From NCBI RefSeq assembly GCF_002113025.1, contig NZ_NEJH01000001.1, forward strand, positions 682,001 to 746,000: a DNA stretch of 64,000 nucleotides, in the 5' to 3' direction. This DNA is from Pseudomonas sp. B28(2017) (GTDB lineage: Bacteria; Pseudomonadota; Gammaproteobacteria; Pseudomonadales; Pseudomonadaceae). Made by a program: the position numbers and the translations under genes. A model generated the notes under the pieces. The model worked only from the letters and a program-made list of their open reading frames with translations. It had not been told where the DNA came from and made no database searches. Numbering within the stretch: position 1 is the stretch's first letter; every line of letters starts with the position of its first letter. This document shows positions 27,543-36,657 of this stretch, in pieces.

Positions 27543-29144
27543 ATGAGCGATAACAAAAACAAGATTACTCAAGCGAACCATGAATTCAGCTTCCCGCGTA
27601 GAGACTTCCTCAAGTACAGCGCTGCGGCTGCGGCGGTGGCCGGGGCGTTCTCCCTGGGGCTGCCGTTTGGCGCCATTGCCGGGGAGGCTACGCCGAAACC
27701 CGGCGGTGTATTGCGTCTGGGCCTGGCCGGTGGCAGCACCACCGACTCCAGGGACCCGGGCTCCTGGGCCGACACCTTCACCTTCGTCGGCTTCTCGGCG
27801 GTCTATAACACCCTGACCGAAATTGCCGTCGACGGCACGGCCATTCCCGAACTGGCCGAAAGCTGGACCTCGACCCCCGACGCGCGTGTCTGGACGTTCA
27901 AGATTCGCCAGGGTGTGACCTTCCACAACGGCAAGACCCTGACCGCCGACGACGTGGTCGCTTCGATCCGGCATCACCTCGGCGAGAAATCCACCTCGGC
28001 GGCCAAGACTGTGCTGGGCGATGTGGCCACGGTCAGCGCCAATGGCAGCGACAGCGTGGTGTTTGAACTGCACTCGGGTAACGCCGACTTCTCCTACGTG
28101 GTCGCCGATTACCACCTGGCGATCATGCCGAGCAAGGATGGCGTGGCTGACTGGCAGGCCGGTGCCGGCACCGGTGGCTATCGCCTCAAGGACTTCGAAC
28201 CGGGCGTGCGCATGACCCTGGAACGCAGCCCCGATTACTGGAAACCGGGTCGGGCACACTTCGCCAGTGCCGAGTTGATTGCCATTTCCGACGGTGCGGC
28301 ACGGGTCAATGCGCTGGTCACCGGGCAAGTGGACGTGATCAACAAAGTCGACCTGAAAACCGTTGCGCTGCTCAAGCGCAACCCGAACCTGGTCATCGAA
28401 GAAACCAAAGGTGCCCAGCACTACACCTTCCCGATGCTCACCGACAGCCAGGTGTTCCTGAACAACGACGTGCGCCTGGCGATGAAGCACGCGATCAACC
28501 GCGAAACCCTGCTGGCCTCGGTGCTGCACGGCTATGGCCTGGTGGGCAACGACCACCCGATCCAGCCCGGCAGCCGCTTCATCAACACCGCGCTGGAACA
28601 ACGCACCTATGATCCGGACAAGTCGCGCTTCTACCTGAAAAAGGCCGGTCTGGATTCGCTCAAGGTCCGCCTGCAAGCCTCCGATGCGGCCTACACCGGT
28701 GCCGTGGATGCCTCGGTGCTGTTCAAGGAACAGGCCCGCGCCGCCGGGATCGACATCGACGTGGTGCGCGAGCCGGCGGATGGTTTCTTCTCCAACGTGT
28801 GGATGAAGCAACCGTTCACCACCTCGTTCTGGTACAGCAGTCTGACCGCCGACCGCATGTTCAGTATCGGCTACGCCAAGGGCGCGGCGTGGAACGAAAC
28901 CCACTGGGACAACCCGCGTTTCAACCAGTTGCTCAACGCCGCTCGCGGCGAGATGAACGACCCGTTGCGCCGCGAGATGTACAACGAAATGCAGGCGCTG
29001 TGCCGGGACGAGGGCGGGGCGATCGTGCCGCTGTTCGCCAGTTCCGTGGCGGCGCGTTCCAACCGTGTGGTTCACGGCGGGCAGACGGCGCCCTATGGCG
29101 AGCTGGATGGCCTGCGGGTGATCGAGCGGTGGTGGCAGGCGTAA
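27543..29144 (+). CDS. Dpp-type ABC substrate-binding protein with Tat signal
   Basis: The start MSDNKNKITQ has AGGGG about eight bases upstream. The 533-aa precursor carries a twin-arginine signal (FSFPRRDFLKYSAAAAAVAG) rather than a Sec signal, so it is predicted to be exported folded. The mature part is an SBP_bac_5 family protein (GKTLTADDVVASIRHH; GTGGYRLKDFEPGVRMTLER), which bind oligopeptides, opines, nickel or similar ligands. It is the first of four transporter genes placed between the aru genes and the quinone reductase, so guanidino compounds or arginine-containing peptides are possible ligands. That inference rests on context only. Confidence 0.88.
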   Translation: MSDNKNKITQANHEFSFPRRDFLKYSAAAAAVAGAFSLGLPFGAIAGEATPKPGGVLRLGLAGGSTTDSRDPGSWADTFTFVGFSAVYNTLTEIAVDGTAIPELAESWTSTPDARVWTFKIRQGVTFHNGKTLTADDVVASIRHHLGEKSTSAAKTVLGDVATVSANGSDSVVFELHSGNADFSYVVADYHLAIMPSKDGVADWQAGAGTGGYRLKDFEPGVRMTLERSPDYWKPGRAHFASAELIAISDGAARVNALVTGQVDVINKVDLKTVALLKRNPNLVIEETKGAQHYTFPMLTDSQVFLNNDVRLAMKHAINRETLLASVLHGYGLVGNDHPIQPGSRFINTALEQRTYDPDKSRFYLKKAGLDSLKVRLQASDAAYTGAVDASVLFKEQARAAGIDIDVVREPADGFFSNVWMKQPFTTSFWYSSLTADRMFSIGYAKGAAWNETHWDNPRFNQLLNAARGEMNDPLRREMYNEMQALCRDEGGAIVPLFASSVAARSNRVVHGGQTAPYGELDGLRVIERWWQA

Positions 29145-29210
29145 TGCCGGCGTCTATCAAACAATGACGCTCCCACAGGAGTAGGCGTGCCCAATCCAAG
29201 GAACCGCACG

Positions 29211-30170
29211 ATGAGAAGTATTTTCAAGCTGCTGGGACAGCGCCTCGTACTGGGCCTGCTGTCCCTGTTCGCGGTATCAGTGATCATTTTCCTCGCCGTC
29301 GGCATGCTCCCGGGCGATATCGCCCAGGCCATGCTCGGTCAGTCGGCCACCCCGGAAACGGTGGCGGCGTATCGGGCGCAACTGGGTCTGGACCTGCCGC
29401 CGTTGACCCGTTTCGGCCACTGGATCTGGCACCTTCTGCAAGGTGATCTCGGCGTGTCGCTGGCCAACCAGCGCCCGATCGCTGAACTGGTGGGTGCGCG
29501 TTTGGGCAACACCTTCAGCCTCGCCTTGCTGGCGGCACTGGTGTCGGTGCCGCTGGCCTTGCTGCTGGGGATGCTCGCGGCGTTGTACCGCAACAGCTGG
29601 TTCGACCGGTTGCTCAACACCTCGGCCCTGAGCGCGGTGTCGTTCCCCGAGTTTTTCGTTGCCTACATCCTGATCCTGGTGTTTGCGGTGAAGCTCAACT
29701 GGTTCCCGAGCATTTCCAACCTGGCGCCGGACGCCTCGTTGGGCACGGTACTGGATCGCTCGGTGTTGCCGGTGGCGACCCTGAGCCTGGTGGTGATCGC
29801 GCAGATGATGCGCATGACCCGCGCCTCGTTGATCAACCTGCTGGCCAGCCCCTACATCGAAATGGCCCGGCTCAAGGGCATCAGCCAGTCGCGGATCATC
29901 TTCCGCCACGCCTTGCCCAACGCCCTGGCCCCCATCGTCAACGTGGTGGCGCTGAACCTGGCGTACCTGGTGGTCGGCGTAGTGGTGGTCGAGGTGGTGT
30001 TTGTCTATCCGGGGCTCGGCCAGTTGCTGGTGGACTCGGTGGCCAAGCGCGATATCCCGGTGGTGCAGGCTTGCAGCCTGATCTTCGCCGCGACCTACAT
30101 CCTGCTCAACACCAGCGCCGATGTGCTGTCGATTGCCAGCAACCCACGCCTGATGCATCCGAAGGGGTAG
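29211..30170 (+). CDS. ABC transporter permease, DppB type
   Basis: The start MRSIFKLLGQRLVLG is chosen for AAGGA about nine bases upstream; a GTG 24 bases earlier has no such site. The 319-aa protein has six predicted membrane helices with the BPD_transp_1 cytoplasmic loop (YIEMARLKGISQSRIIFRHA) that contacts the ATPase. The family forms the inner-membrane channel with a DppC-type partner, encoded three bases downstream. An old partial REP-like fragment (GCTCCCACAGGA) lies in the 66-base gap upstream. Confidence 0.9.
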   Translation: MRSIFKLLGQRLVLGLLSLFAVSVIIFLAVGMLPGDIAQAMLGQSATPETVAAYRAQLGLDLPPLTRFGHWIWHLLQGDLGVSLANQRPIAELVGARLGNTFSLALLAALVSVPLALLLGMLAALYRNSWFDRLLNTSALSAVSFPEFFVAYILILVFAVKLNWFPSISNLAPDASLGTVLDRSVLPVATLSLVVIAQMMRMTRASLINLLASPYIEMARLKGISQSRIIFRHALPNALAPIVNVVALNLAYLVVGVVVVEVVFVYPGLGQLLVDSVAKRDIPVVQACSLIFAATYILLNTSADVLSIASNPRLMHPKG

Positions 30171-30173
30171 ACC

Positions 30174-31001
30174 ATGAGCCTGTTGAAGCAAGTGTGGCGG
30201 GCGCCGCTGAGCGCCAAGTTCGGGTTGTCGATGATCCTGCTTTACGTGCTGGTGGCCATCTTCGCGCCGGTATTGGCACCGTTCGGCGAAACCCAGGTGG
30301 TGGGCGAGGGCTTCGCACCCTGGGGCGGGCAGTTCCTGTTGGGCACCGATAACCTGGGGCGCGACATGTTCAGCCGCCTGGTCTATGGCGCGCGCAACAC
30401 CCTGGGCATTGCCTTCCTCACCACCGTCCTGGCGTTCCTGCTCGGTGGCCTGAGCGGCCTGATCGCGGCGATCAAGGGTGGTTGGGTCGATCAGGGCTTG
30501 TCGCGGGTGGTGGACATCCTGATGGCCATTCCGCAACTGATCTTCGCCTTGCTGATCCTCAGCGTGGTCGGCACCACGGCGACATCGCTGGTGTTGGTGA
30601 TTGCGCTGCTGGATGCGACCAGGGTGTTTCGTCTGTCTCGTGCCGTGGCGATGAACGTGGTGGTGCAGGACTTCGTCGAAGCCGCACGCCTGCGTGGTGA
30701 AGGCCTGTGGTGGCTGGTGACCCGCGAAGTGCTGCCCAACGCGGCGGCGCCGCTGATTGCCGAGTTCGGCCTGCGTTTCTGTTTCGTGTTCCTGTTCATC
30801 AGCGCGCTGTCGTTCCTCGGTCTGGGCATCCAGCCGCCGACCGCCGACTGGGGCAGCATGGTGCGCGACAACGCGGTGCTGATCACCTTCGGCGACATCA
30901 GCCCGCTGTTGCCCGCCCTGGCCGTGGCCTTGATCACGGTCAGCGTCAACTTCGTCGTCGACTGGATGCTGCACAAATCCAGCGGCCTCAAGGAATGCTG
31001 A
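30174..31001 (+). CDS. ABC transporter permease, DppC type
   Basis: The 275-aa protein has an N-terminal helix, the DppC/OppC N-terminal segment (FLLGTDNLGRDMFSRLVYGAR-like, at about residues 54-72) and the EAA loop (DFVEAARLRGEGLWWLVTRE). It pairs with the DppB-type protein to form the transport channel. Three bases separate it from the preceding stop and two from the following ATPase start, so the four genes are one operon. Confidence 0.9.
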   Translation: MSLLKQVWRAPLSAKFGLSMILLYVLVAIFAPVLAPFGETQVVGEGFAPWGGQFLLGTDNLGRDMFSRLVYGARNTLGIAFLTTVLAFLLGGLSGLIAAIKGGWVDQGLSRVVDILMAIPQLIFALLILSVVGTTATSLVLVIALLDATRVFRLSRAVAMNVVVQDFVEAARLRGEGLWWLVTREVLPNAAAPLIAEFGLRFCFVFLFISALSFLGLGIQPPTADWGSMVRDNAVLITFGDISPLLPALAVALITVSVNFVVDWMLHKSSGLKEC

Positions 31002-31003
31002 AC

Positions 31004-32650
31004 ATGACGACTACAAAACCTTTGCTGGAAATTCGCGACCTGCACATCGAAGGCCATTACGAAGACGCCTGGCATCCGCTGATCAAGGGCATCGACCTGA
31101 CGCTGCAACGGGGCGAGGTGCTGGGCTTGATCGGCGAGTCTGGCGCGGGCAAGTCGACCCTCGGCCTGTCGGCCATGGGCTATACCCGCGACGGTTGCCG
31201 GATCACCGGCGGCTCGGTGCACTTCGATGGCATCGACTTGCTCAACGCCAAACCTGAAGCCCTGCGCAAACTGCGGGGCCTACGGATTGCCTATGTGGCG
31301 CAGAGCGCGGCAGCCTCGTTCAACCCGGCCCACCGACTGATCGACCAGCACGTCGAAACCGCCGTGAAAAACGGCGGCATGAGCTGCGAACAGGCCATGC
31401 GCGACGCAGTGGAATTGTATCGGGTATTGCGTCTGCCCAATCCCGAAACCATCGGCCAGCGTTATCCGCATCAGGTGTCCGGCGGCCAGTTGCAGCGGGT
31501 GATGACCGCCATGGCGATGGCCTGCCACCCGGACCTGATCATCTTCGACGAACCGACCACGGCGCTGGACGTCACCACCCAGATCGAAGTGCTGGCGGCC
31601 ATCCGCGATGCGGTCGCGACCTATGGCAGTGCGGCGATCTACATCAGCCACGACCTGGCGGTGGTGGCGCAGATGGCCGACCGCATCATGGTGCTGCGCC
31701 ACGGCAAACTGGTGGAAGAGGCCGAGACCCGCCAGATGCTCGGCGATCCGCAGGAGGACTACACCAAATCGCTGTGGGCTGTACGCAGTTTCCGCACCGA
31801 GCCCAAGGCGTGCCCGCAACAGGAACAACCCTTGCTGGAACTGCGCAACAGCTGCGCCAGTTACGGCCAGCAACCGGTGCTGCACGACGTCTCCCTGAAA
31901 CTGTATCGCGGCCAGACCCTGGCAGTGATTGGCGAGTCCGGCAGTGGCAAAAGCTCCACCGCGCGGCTGATCACCGGTTTGCTGCCACCGACTTACGGCC
32001 AGGTGCTGTACGACAGTGAACCCTTGCCGGCGGACTTTCGCCAACGCAGCAAGGAACAACTGCGGCGCATCCAGATGATCTACCAGATCCCCGACACGGC
32101 GCTGAATCCGCGGCAACGCATCGTCGACATCATCGGCCGGCCGTTGACCTTTTATCTGGGCCTCAAGGGCGAGGCCATGCGCGCCCGGGTTGCCGAACTG
32201 CTGGAGATGATCGAACTCGACCCGGCGACCTTCATGGATCGTCAACCCCGGGAACTGTCCGGCGGCCAGAAACAACGCATCTGCATCGCAAGGGCCCTGG
32301 CGGCCGAACCGCAACTGATCATCTGCGACGAAGTGACCTCGGCCCTCGACCAATTGGTGGCTGAAGGCGTACTGAAATTGCTCAACCGCATCCAGCAACA
32401 ACTGGGTGTCGCCTACCTGTTCATCACCCACGATGTCGCTACTGTACGGGCGATTGCCGATGAGGTATTGGTCATGCAACGGGGCAGGGTGGTTGATCAC
32501 GGCTCCCGCAGCCAGATTTTCACCCCGCCGCACCAGGACTACACCGGGCTGCTGTTTTCTTCCGAACCGCAAATGGACCCCGACTGGCTCGACCGGTTGC
32601 TGGCCACGCGCGCTTCCACACCTTCAACCGATACGCTGGAAAGAGTCTAA
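31004..32650 (+). CDS. Fused double ATPase of the Dpp-type ABC importer (DppD-DppF)
   Basis: The start [14 protein letters not shown] has AAGGA nine bases upstream. The 548-aa protein contains two complete ABC ATPase domains: domain 1 with Walker [10 protein letters not shown], signature VSGGQLQR and Walker [13 protein letters not shown]; domain 2 with [17 protein letters not shown] and [12 protein letters not shown]. In domain 2 the Walker B has EV rather than EP, which keeps the catalytic glutamate. In most Dpp systems the two ATPases are separate genes; here they are fused. It energises the two permeases upstream. Confidence 0.9.
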   Translation: MTTTKPLLEIRDLHIEGHYEDAWHPLIKGIDLTLQRGEVLGLIGESGAGKSTLGLSAMGYTRDGCRITGGSVHFDGIDLLNAKPEALRKLRGLRIAYVAQSAAASFNPAHRLIDQHVETAVKNGGMSCEQAMRDAVELYRVLRLPNPETIGQRYPHQVSGGQLQRVMTAMAMACHPDLIIFDEPTTALDVTTQIEVLAAIRDAVATYGSAAIYISHDLAVVAQMADRIMVLRHGKLVEEAETRQMLGDPQEDYTKSLWAVRSFRTEPKACPQQEQPLLELRNSCASYGQQPVLHDVSLKLYRGQTLAVIGESGSGKSSTARLITGLLPPTYGQVLYDSEPLPADFRQRSKEQLRRIQMIYQIPDTALNPRQRIVDIIGRPLTFYLGLKGEAMRARVAELLEMIELDPATFMDRQPRELSGGQKQRICIARALAAEPQLIICDEVTSALDQLVAEGVLKLLNRIQQQLGVAYLFITHDVATVRAIADEVLVMQRGRVVDHGSRSQIFTPPHQDYTGLLFSSEPQMDPDWLDRLLATRASTPSTDTLERV

Positions 32651-32659
32651 GGAACCCCC

Positions 32660-33373
32660 ATGAAAGTACTGATCGTCCACGCTCACCCAGAGCCGCAATC
32701 CTTTACCGCCGCCCTGCGGGACCAGGCTGTCGTCACCCTTCAGGCCCAGGGCCACGAAGTGCAGGTCAGCGACCTGTACAAAATGAACTGGAACCCGGTA
32801 GCCAGCGACGCGGATTTCTCGAACCGGGAAAACCCCGAGTACCTGGTCTATGCCCTGGAGCAACGCCTGGGCGTGAAGAGCCAGTCGCTGGCGCCGGACA
32901 TCCAGAGTGAACTGGACAAACTGCTGTGGGCCGACCTGCTGATCCTCAACTTCCCGATCTTCTGGTTCTCCGCCCCGGCCATGCTCAAGGGCTGGATCGA
33001 CCGGGTGCTGGTGTCGGGCATCTGCTACGGAGGCAAACGTTTCTATGATCAGGGCGGTTTGGCGGGGAAGAAGGCACTGGTGACGGTGACCCTGGGCGGT
33101 CGTGAGCACATGTTCGGCGAAGGCGCGATTCATGGCCCGCTGGAGGACATGCTGCGTCCGATCCTGCGCGGTACGCTGGCTTACGTCGGGTTCGATGTGC
33201 TGGAGCCGTTCGTGGCCTGGCATGTGCCGTACATCAGCGACGAAGCGCGTAAGGGCTTCCTGGACGATTACAGCCGCCGCCTGCAACACCTGAGCGACGA
33301 TCAACCGCTGGTTTTTCCGAAACTGTCGCAGTTCGATGAGCAGCTGTATCCGAAGGCAGCTGTTGAGGCGTGA
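32660..33373 (+). CDS. NAD(P)H dehydrogenase (quinone), flavodoxin-like
   Basis: The 237-aa protein is a flavodoxin-fold quinone reductase (VLIVHAHPEPQSFTAALRD at the N-terminus; LLILNFPIFWFSAPAMLKGW as the FMN/substrate loop; TLGGREHMFGE). Family role: two-electron reduction of quinones with NAD(P)H. It starts nine bases after the ATPase stop, so it is in the same operon. A homologue sits next to aruH in P. aeruginosa; here the transporter and aldehyde dehydrogenase are placed between them. Its link to arginine catabolism is unknown. Confidence 0.87.
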   Translation: MKVLIVHAHPEPQSFTAALRDQAVVTLQAQGHEVQVSDLYKMNWNPVASDADFSNRENPEYLVYALEQRLGVKSQSLAPDIQSELDKLLWADLLILNFPIFWFSAPAMLKGWIDRVLVSGICYGGKRFYDQGGLAGKKALVTVTLGGREHMFGEGAIHGPLEDMLRPILRGTLAYVGFDVLEPFVAWHVPYISDEARKGFLDDYSRRLQHLSDDQPLVFPKLSQFDEQLYPKAAVEA

Positions 33374-33466
33374 CCGATGGGGCCGACAGCGGGCGACGTT
33401 GAACTACACTTCACTGTTGCTCCACCTGATCGGCAGGCATCACCTGCCGTCCGCCAGTCGACCCAA

Positions 33467-33490
33467 AGGCTTGCCCGTCGTGGCAAGCCT
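33467..33490 (+). other. Hairpin just upstream of the glycine-zipper gene
   Basis: A perfect nine-base stem, AGGCTTGCC / GGCAAGCCT, with a six-base loop ends four bases before the GGAGG ribosome site of the gene at 33504. There is no T-tract. It may end the upstream quinone reductase transcript or control access to the ribosome site. Confidence 0.4.
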
Positions 33491-33503
33491 GTCGGAGGAC
33501 TTC

Positions 33504-33959
33504 ATGAAAAGGTTTTTACCGCTCAGCCTGTGCATCGCATTGTCGGTTTTGAGTGCCCCGGGATGGGCGCAAACGGTGGTGCCGATGAAAGGGCAAAGTT
33601 CGCAACAAACCCAGGCCGATATCAACGAATGCAACAGCATCGCCGCCAGTCAGAGTGCTTCGACGGCTTCTACGCCTTCCGGCGGGAGGGTCAAGGGCGC
33701 TGCTGTCGGGGCCGCTGCCGGCGCGACCGCAGCCCAGGTGCGCGGCAATCGGCATGACGAGGTTTATGATCGCGTCGATAGTGATGTGCAACAGGAATAC
33801 CGCCAGAACCGCGCCAAGGAGACGGCGGCGGCTGGCGCCGTGGTCGGCGCTTCACGTCAGCGCCAGGAACGCCGGGAGCAATCGAAAACCACCCAGGCCA
33901 ACACCGCGGCGGCCTACACCAGTTGTTTGCAGGGCAAGGGTTATCAGGTCAATCCTTGA
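33504..33959 (+). CDS. Exported glycine-zipper family protein (paralogue of 43470-43934)
   Basis: The start MKRFLPLSLCIALSVLSAP has GGAGG upstream and gives a Sec signal cut after GWA. The 151-aa protein has a glycine-zipper-like core (SGGRVKGAAVGAAAGATAAQ), a short charged stretch, a second small-residue helix (AAAGAVVGASRQRQERR) and cysteines near each end (NECNSI, TSCLQGKG). Such YMGG-type proteins are periplasmic or outer-membrane associated, with no assigned biochemical role. It is clearly homologous, domain for domain, to the minus-strand gene at 43470-43934. Confidence 0.8.
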   Translation: MKRFLPLSLCIALSVLSAPGWAQTVVPMKGQSSQQTQADINECNSIAASQSASTASTPSGGRVKGAAVGAAAGATAAQVRGNRHDEVYDRVDSDVQQEYRQNRAKETAAAGAVVGASRQRQERREQSKTTQANTAAAYTSCLQGKGYQVNP

Positions 33960-33975
33960 ATCGGGTGCAGATAAC

Positions 33976-34016
33976 ACTGTGTGAGTGAGCCTGGTCCGGG
34001 CGGCGTTCCGAGGAAG
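33976..34016. repeat. Degenerate REP-like fragment
   Basis: CTGTGTGAGTGAGCC, then GGTCCGGGCGGCGTTCCGA, matches the left arm of the REPIN at 34408 (GGGAGCGGGC, CTCCGGGCGGCGTTCCGA) with substitutions. It is probably a decayed copy. Confidence 0.5.
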
Positions 34017-34030
34017 GCGGTCTGACTGAG

Positions 34031-34767
34031 TACATATCCATTTTTTGGGTAACGGCGACTTAGGGTTTCGCCCTGACGGCGACTCACTTTTTTTACAAGC
34101 GCCTAAAAAAAGTAAGCAAAAAAACGCTCGCCCCGAACGTCCGGCCCCTCGCCAAGGCTCGGGGTTCCTTCGCTCCGGCATTCATCCGGGGGCATTGCCC
34201 TCGGGTCGGCTGCGCGCGACCTACATGCAATGGGTTCGACTGCGTCGAACGGCGCTGCGCGCCCATCCCCGGATGAACACCTCCGCTCAGCCTGCCGAGG
34301 GGGCGGGTGGATCAAGATCAAGAGCGGCAGGCGAGCTAACGCTCGGCCTGTTGAGTGGTGAGGAGCGTGGGTGTACACCGACCTGCCTTTGCTTTGCTTT
34401 TGCTCTTCTGTGGGAGCGGGCTTGCTCCGGGCGGCGTTCCGACGATGGACGTCAACGATGACGCGTGCGGCCTGATTCCCCGCGGTGTCCCGGCGTTTTT
34501 CGCGAGCAGGCTCGCTCCTACAGGGAAACGCGTTCAATTGCGATCAGGCCGGCCGGTAGGCCGCCTCGCTTTGGCTTTTGATCTGCTTGCCCCCTCGAGA
34601 GGCCGATCGCGGCGGGCCCACGGAGCAGGACCGGAGCGAGGGAATGCCGAGCCTTGGCGAGGCACCGAACGAAAGGGGCAAGAGCCTTTGGTTACTTGGG
34701 GCTTTTCCAAGTAACCCGCCGTAAAGGCGGAACCGTTAGTGGCCGTGACCGCGGAAACGGATATGTA
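34031..34767. repeat. 737-bp imperfect inverted-repeat element
   Basis: The ends TACATATCC (34031) and GGATATGTA (34767) are inverse to each other. Going inward, the arms stay similar in inverse orientation, with an exact 15-base match at CTCGCCAAGGCTCGG (34148-34162) and its inverse at 34647-34661. Each arm carries its own hairpin: ACTTTTTTT/AAAAAAAGT (34086-34113) on the left and GGTTACTTGG/CCAAGTAACC (34690-34716) on the right. A REPIN lies in the middle. I see no credible gene in the roughly 1 kb between 33960 and 34970. Similar long intergenic repeats are common in fluorescent pseudomonads and often yield false gene calls. Confidence 0.75.
34408..34524. repeat. REPIN nested inside the large inverted repeat
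   Basis: Its left arm is a variant core (GGGAGCGGGCTTGCTCCGGG) and its right arm is the usual GCGAGCAGGCTCGCTCC. It lies between the two arms of the 737-bp element and shares its left-arm variant with the fragment at 33976. Confidence 0.8.
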
Positions 34768-34793
34768 CACAAAAAACGTCGCCAGACACAAAG

Positions 34794-34820
34794 CCTTCGC
34801 GAGCAAGCTCGCTCCTACAG
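34794..34820. repeat. Single REP
   Basis: One REP core (GCGAGCAAGCTCGCTCC) without a partner lies just outside the right end of the large inverted repeat. Confidence 0.75.
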
Positions 34821-34970
34821 GGGGCTTCTGTGTTTTGAGCGACTGCCACGGGCAGTCGCCAAACCAGCAGGGCGTGGTCGCATGCCCGGCAAGTCTGACA
34901 ACCGTTCATCGGTGAACTACGCTGCGATACGTACCCTCGATTCGAACCTTGTGAAGTAAGGATCCGACAC

Positions 34971-36581
34971 ATGCGGAGCAGGCTGCTCGCTGTAATGTTT
35001 ACTGTTTTCGGGATGTTTGGGGCGGGGCAATTGTGGGCCGAAGACGCTCCGAAAGCGGTTGATGCTCCCGTTGAATTGAAAGTGGCCAACCGCAGCATCA
35101 TGGTGTTTCGCGCGAGCATCCTTGGCGAAGCACCGGCCTCGCGGGTCAAACGGGCGAAAGCGGTCATCGGTGAGGCGCTGGATGAAGAGGACGACCTCAA
35201 TGTCACCCTCGACCCGATCTCAAAAAGCTATATGGTGCTGCTGGGTAACCGGCGCGCCTTTATCGTTTCGCCCAAGGACTTCGACGAGACCGAATACGAC
35301 TCGGTCCAGCAGGCCGCCGAAGTCGCCGCCGGCAAGCTGCGCCAGGTCGTGGCCGAAACCCGGGAAGCCCGCAGCCTGCGATTGATCCTGCGTTCCACAG
35401 GCGCCGCGTTGCTGGCCACCGGCGTTTACATTGGTCTGCTGTTCGGCATGTCGCTTGTGCGGCGTAGAATGCTGAAAAAACTGCCCGAACTGATGCATCG
35501 GCACACCCAGGCCCTGAAAGTCGGAAGAGTTCCGCTGCTCGACGCCAATTATCTGTATCCGTTGGTCAGCCGCCTGCTGGAGCTGGTGCGCTGGGCCGTC
35601 GTGTTGCTGCTCACCTACGAATGGCTGGGCTTTGTCCTGTCACGTTTTCCCTATACCCGTCCCTGGGGCGAAAGCCTCAACAACTATCTGTTGGAGCTCG
35701 GTGGCTATCTGCTGCAAGGGATCGTCGGTGCCATTCCCGGGCTGGGCGTGGCGCTGGCGATCTTCTTTATCGCCCGCGGCGCAACCGCGTTCATGCGGCG
35801 GATACTGCGGCGCATGGCGGCACCGGGAACCCTCAGCTGGCTCAACCATGAAACCCTGCAACCGACTCAACGCCTGACGTCTCTGGCGATCTGGCTGTTT
35901 GCCCTGGCCATGGCCTATCCATACCTGCCGGGTGCCGGCACCGATGCTTTCAAAGGTTTGTCGGTGTTGATCGGTCTGATGATCTCCCTGGGCGCCACCA
36001 GCGTGGTGGGCCAGGCGGCAGCGGGGTTGATTCTGACCTACACCCGAACCCTGCGCCCCGGCGAATTCGTGCGCATTGGCGACTACGAAGGCACGGTGAC
36101 CGAACTGGGCATGTTTACCACCAGCATTCGCACCGGTCTGGGCGAGGTGCTGACCCTGCCCAACTCGATGATCACCGGCACCGTCACCAAGAACTACTCG
36201 CGGGTCGTACAAGGCCCTGGTTACGTGGTCGACACTGTTGTGACAATCGGCTACGACACGCCGTGGCGGCAGGTGGAGGCGATGTTGCTGGAGGCCGCAA
36301 AACGCACGCCGGGGATTCTCGAAGTGCCGCCGGCCCAGGTGTTTCAGACGGCATTGTCGGACTTCTACCCGGAATACCGACTGGTGGCCCAGGCCATTCC
36401 CAGTCAGCCTCGGCCGCGAGCGGTGCTGCTGAGCATGCTGCACGCCAACATCCAGGATGTGTTCAACGAGTACGGCGTGCAGATCATGTCGCCGCACTAC
36501 CTGGGCGATCCGCAACAAGAGAAATGGGTGCCCAAGGACAAGTGGTTCCCGGCGCCCGCACAAGAGCGCAAGGAATCATGA
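34971..36581 (+). CDS. MscS-family mechanosensitive ion channel
   Basis: The 536-aa protein has a signal-like N-terminus (to about residue 23), a periplasmic domain, a helix near 145-165 and further helices, then the MscS core. The pore helix is GLMISLGATSVVGQAAAGLI, and the beta domain starts with LRPGEFVRIGDYEGTVTELG and LPNSMITGTVTKNYSR. Family role: opens on membrane tension to release solutes during osmotic downshock; larger relatives may sense other cues. It stands alone: the preceding kilobase is repeat DNA and the gene after it is convergent. AAGGATCCGACAC precedes the ATG. Confidence 0.9.
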   Translation: MRSRLLAVMFTVFGMFGAGQLWAEDAPKAVDAPVELKVANRSIMVFRASILGEAPASRVKRAKAVIGEALDEEDDLNVTLDPISKSYMVLLGNRRAFIVSPKDFDETEYDSVQQAAEVAAGKLRQVVAETREARSLRLILRSTGAALLATGVYIGLLFGMSLVRRRMLKKLPELMHRHTQALKVGRVPLLDANYLYPLVSRLLELVRWAVVLLLTYEWLGFVLSRFPYTRPWGESLNNYLLELGGYLLQGIVGAIPGLGVALAIFFIARGATAFMRRILRRMAAPGTLSWLNHETLQPTQRLTSLAIWLFALAMAYPYLPGAGTDAFKGLSVLIGLMISLGATSVVGQAAAGLILTYTRTLRPGEFVRIGDYEGTVTELGMFTTSIRTGLGEVLTLPNSMITGTVTKNYSRVVQGPGYVVDTVVTIGYDTPWRQVEAMLLEAAKRTPGILEVPPAQVFQTALSDFYPEYRLVAQAIPSQPRPRAVLLSMLHANIQDVFNEYGVQIMSPHYLGDPQQEKWVPKDKWFPAPAQERKES

Positions 36582-36657
36582 TTACGCCTGGAAGGGAGTT
36601 CGCACCTTGGCGGCGAGTGCGTTGAGCGACCGGCACGGCCGCTCAGTTGCAGTGGTG

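Noticed and set aside
27456..30974. Two long minus-strand frames opposite the ABC importer genes
   Set aside because: They mirror plus-strand coding DNA, lack ribosome sites and protein family motifs.
34045..34720. Several open frames of 90-140 codons inside the inverted repeat
   Set aside because: They lie in repeat DNA with hairpins and REP cores; their translations are low-complexity Arg/Pro/Gly-rich and disagree between the two arms.
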